From contig JAEUJZ010000089.1 in the NCBI GenBank assembly GCA_016794505.1, positions 1 through 51,976 of the forward strand: 51,976 bases of DNA, in the 5' to 3' direction. The notes below the pieces were generated by a model. It saw nothing but the letters and a program-made list of their open reading frames with translations, had not been told where the DNA came from and did not search any database. Made by a program: the position numbers and the translations under genes. How positions within the stretch are numbered: the stretch's first letter is position 1; each line of letters starts with the position of its first letter. Shown here piece by piece: positions 49,872-51,976 of the stretch. The DNA comes from Myxococcales bacterium. GTDB lineage: Bacteria; Myxococcota_A; Polyangia; Palsa-1104; JAEUJZ01.

Positions 49872-50224
49872 GCCCGAAGGATCAGCCACTCTTGGCGGGC
49901 CACACTCCCGGTCATCTCGCCGATGCAAAGGTCAGTCGTTCTCAGCCCTTAGAGTCACTTGTGTACGCCATTTCAAAATCCCACCGTTGCGTTCGCTGCG
50001 CGGACATGAGCTAACGGGCCAGGCTCGATGGGCTTGCCGAAGTTCCAGCATGGACTCCATAGCTCTCGGTGTTGCTGGGCTGGAGCCTGCCAGACTCATC
50101 CCGCTCGCTGCGCTGCATGGGGAGGCGTCCTGCTCATTCGTGTCGGGCTGCTGGTCCCTCTACCGTCGCAGCCCCCAATCCTTCCCAGCCCTAACTGACC
50201 AATTTTCACACAGGCGATGGCTTG
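49872..50224. other. Gene-free stretch after the PqaA-like gene
   Basis: I see no supported gene here. Open frames on both strands are short, compositionally unlike the neighbours, and lack ribosome-binding sites. The stretch leads into a decayed gene on the minus strand. Confidence 0.4.
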
Positions 50225-50892
50225 ACGCGCGGCCCACGCGGAGCAGCTCAGCGCTGCTGCAATCTGCGTGATCGACACGCCGCGCTTGAGCAGTTTGCGG
50301 ACGCGCGACGGCGGTGGACCCTGGTGGCGCCGCGATGCACTTCGCAATCGATCTTTTGCAGCCAGCGCAGGACGAACTGTGAGCAGCTCGAACATCGCTG
50401 GTGCGTTCAGCATAGCAGCGGCGGGGCGAAGCGGGCGCAGAGGCTCCAGGCCAGCGATTCGGCGCTGGCCAAGAACTCGGTCGCGCCTGGCTGAAGCGCG
50501 CCGGTCTTCATACCGAAGCCGTACAGTCGCAAGCCATCGCAGGCTAGACGAGACAGGATTTCCCTCGCCCCGTGCGTTCTCTGTCGTCGGCACATGGTGC
50601 CGACGCCCACGAGTAGCTTCTGCCGCAAGTCATGGCCTCGCTGCTCGAACTGCCCTACAGGGCTCATGCAGTCGCGCAGCGATCAGCCCTGAAGCACAGG
50701 CACCCACGGTAACTCGGGCGCAAGCCGGAGCAGTTCTTCGTAGTTGCTAAGCGTGCGCGTCTGATGCTCGGCGATCGACAAGCCGGTCTTGTGCGGCATG
50801 ATCGGCTCGCACATCCAGTCCTGACTCGGCCCCACTCTGTTGCTGCAGTCTCCTGTCCGAGCAGGCGCTCCAGTCGCCTGTTCTAGTGCCAC
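50225..50892 (-). pseudogene. Decayed DpdA-like (DUF7221) gene, queuine/deazapurine transferase-like
   Basis: The minus strand carries family motifs in order: QDWMCEP and KTGLSIAEHQ, PELPWVPVLQG then TGA where Trp is expected (50683-50685), GHDLRQ with VGVGTMCRRQRT, GLRLYGFGMKTGAL, FLASAESLAWS and a Cys motif QRCSSCSQFVLRW after a second TGA near 50407. Both TGA are in the same frame. After the Cys motif the frame shifts into a helix-turn-helix-like segment (KRGVSITQIAAALSCSAWA). The N-terminal third is not recognisable. The match is to DpdA-like proteins acting on 7-deazaguanine DNA or RNA modification. Confidence 0.6.
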
Positions 50893-51230
50893 GATGCGCA
50901 GCGATCACGCGCAGCGGCAGCACCTGCTCTCAGTAGGTCGAGTAGGCCAAGGAACAGCGCGTGCGGCGAGCGATCTGGTGCCCGGCTGCACCGCCAGCAG
51001 TGCTGCTCGCTGTTCGGAGCCCAGTCTGCCCGCTCTGGTCCTATCGTTTGCCCAACGAACGCGAACGCCAAGCCGCCAGCTTGCACGACTCGCAAAGCGT
51101 CGAGGTTGCTCAGAAATCTTTCTTGCTGGCCAAGCACGCCGTCACGCCAAGTCCCGAACGGACAGGCTCCTCGTAGCGAGTTGCGCGCCGATTCGTGACG
51201 GGCCTGTCGTCACTCTGTAACCAGCACCGC
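50893..51230. other. Gene-free stretch
   Basis: Nothing supported. It may include the decayed N-terminal part of the minus-strand DpdA-like pseudogene, but no frame keeps recognisable motifs. Confidence 0.35.
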
Positions 51231-51368
51231 GCTCATCTGCGACGCCGCTTCTGTGGCTAGCTGCGACGCCAAGTCTGTGGCCACTTGCGACGCCGAGTCT
51301 GTGGCCACCTGCGACGCCATCTGCGTGGCCATTTGCGCGGCCATTTGGGTGGCCATTTGCGCGGCGCA
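51231..51368 (-). repeat. Degenerate 12/24-bp minisatellite, left inverted arm
   Basis: Read on the minus strand the array begins with exact 12-mers (ATGGCCACCCAA, ATGGCCGCGCAA) and decays leftward to 24-bp units of the form GCGTCGCAAGTGGCCACAGAC. It encodes a tetrapeptide pattern (MATQ, MAAQ, VATD, LASQ). It is the reverse complement of the array at 51475-51606. Confidence 0.75.
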
Positions 51369-51474
51369 AACGCGGCCATTGTCGAATTTTCTGAAGTGCC
51401 CAAAAGTTGGACCAAGTCGCTGAGAACACTCACGGTTCCGGCTGGGTGCGAATCTTGCTAAGCACCCGTCGAGC

Positions 51475-51606
51475 ATGGCCGCGCAAATGGCCGCGCAAAT
51501 GGCCACCCAAATGGCTACCCAAATGGCCACCCAAATGGCCACCCAAATGGCCGCGCAAATGGCCGCGCAAATGGCCGCGCAAATGGCCGCGCAAATGGCA
51601 ACGCAA
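51475..51606 (+). repeat. Eleven 12-bp tandem repeats, right inverted arm
   Basis: Eleven exact-length units of ATGGCCGCGCAA or ATGGCCACCCAA in a row. Each begins with ATG and the frame is open to TGA at 51631-51633, giving a 52-residue (MAAQ/MATQ) peptide, but there is no ribosome-binding site. With the left arm and a 106-base spacer (51369-51474) it forms a large inverted repeat. Confidence 0.8.
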
Positions 51607-51633
51607 ATGGCGGTAGCCGTGACGCAGCCGTGA

Positions 51634-51976
51634 CGCAGGGGTCGTCACGACGTTACGGAGTTGGCCATGCCGCGAACGAGAATACTCCGTGTTCACTTGA
51701 GCGGGCGTTACCGACAGGCAGGTCAGCGACTTGAGCTGACGCGGCCACGCAGTCTCGGTGACACGCACGGGCGAACGCGAAACCAATCACGGCCAGTTCC
51801 GCAGGCTGTCGAGACGTCCCGATCGCTGCCAGCCTCGCTACCACCAACGCGCCGCGTCTGATGCTGGCATCGCAGCGGGTCGTGAGACCGTCTACGCAGT
51901 GATCACCGCAGCCATTGCAGCCAGCATCACGAAGTGGACACGCGTAACGGCGCGAACAGCCCAACGCGACGCGAAC
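51634..51976. other. Gene-free stretch to the window end
   Basis: No open frame here has a supported start or a recognisable product. It may belong to a gene extending beyond the window, but nothing in view decides this. Confidence 0.3.

Noticed and set aside
50096..50593. 165-codon minus-strand frame as an intact gene
   Set aside because: Only its helix-turn-helix-like part is gene-like; the rest is out of frame with the DpdA-like motifs, so it is treated as part of a pseudogene.
51407..51616. Repeat-encoded Trp/Pro/Lys-rich frame
   Set aside because: It is one of several open readings of the 12-bp array; no start signal.

Overview
The window looks like chromosomal or island DNA of a member of the Myxococcota. 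Three things point there: GC-rich coding with dense ATGA-overlapping operons; an exported propeller protein ending in a MYXO-CTERM type tail (6336-7616); and an ECF sigma factor with a CxC linker motif and a Cys-rich tail, resembling the CorE metal-dependent sigma factors known from Myxococcus. Species cannot be assigned. No tRNA, rRNA, CRISPR array or intact insertion sequence was seen.

Almost the whole window is a metal-resistance island. Region 1 (1-8.8 kb): a POT-type transporter with a decayed downstream copy of its own C-terminus; an ArsR-rhodanese / MFS / DsrE operon whose regulator gene carries an in-frame TGA; YnfA; a CDF zinc/cobalt/cadmium exporter; the MYXO-CTERM protein; and a thioredoxin-like gene in which TGA replaces the first Cys of a CxxC motif and is followed by a SECIS-like hairpin, so probably a selenoprotein. 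Region 2 (8.8-15.0 kb): a CzcCBA divalent-cation RND system led by a small Cys-rich exported protein. Region 3 (15.0-25.9 kb, minus): six genes chained by ATGA or short overlaps, namely an exported LolA-like protein, an alkaline-phosphatase-superfamily membrane enzyme, TolC, CusB, CusA with a Gly/Met-rich insertion, and a P2-type ATPase. Region 4 (26.0-30.9 kb, minus): an exported protein, a YHS-domain/alpha-glucan phosphorylase fusion, a P-loop NTPase and a beta-CASP nuclease. Region 5 (30.9-42.2 kb, minus): a second CusCBA system with a methyltransferase, a CopA ATPase, and an orphan nuclease-like gene. Region 6 (42.4-49.9 kb, plus): the CorE-like sigma factor, a b561-like membrane protein, a dihaem lipoprotein, a YceI protein, a multicopper oxidase, an FN3 lipoprotein and a His-rich PqaA-like lipoprotein. 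Region 7 (49.9-52.0 kb): no intact gene; remains of a DpdA-like gene and a pair of inverted 12-bp minisatellites.

The most distinctive feature is a family of four small exported Cys proteins (C 30935-31321 minus, D 41860-42249 minus, A 43181-43558 plus, B 45805-46182 plus). They share a signal segment, a VCTDGGRS-type motif, a Cys pair (CCKL in three) and a C-terminus ending in VLRI or ILRI. Each is followed by a conserved 50-60 bp element. Behind copy D this element holds the ribosome-binding site and GTG start of cusC. Behind A, B and C the same position carries ATT, GTT and ATA, and a different gene follows (b561/cytochrome cluster, multicopper oxidase, YHS-phosphorylase operon). This suggests that the first gene of a cus operon, with its leader, has been copied in front of new genes, spreading metal-responsive expression.

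Taken together, the genes would export Cu/Ag (two Cus systems, CopA) and Zn/Co/Cd (Czc, CDF), oxidise periplasmic Cu(I) (multicopper oxidase), and handle sulfur and thiols (rhodanese, DsrE, Trx-like selenoprotein).
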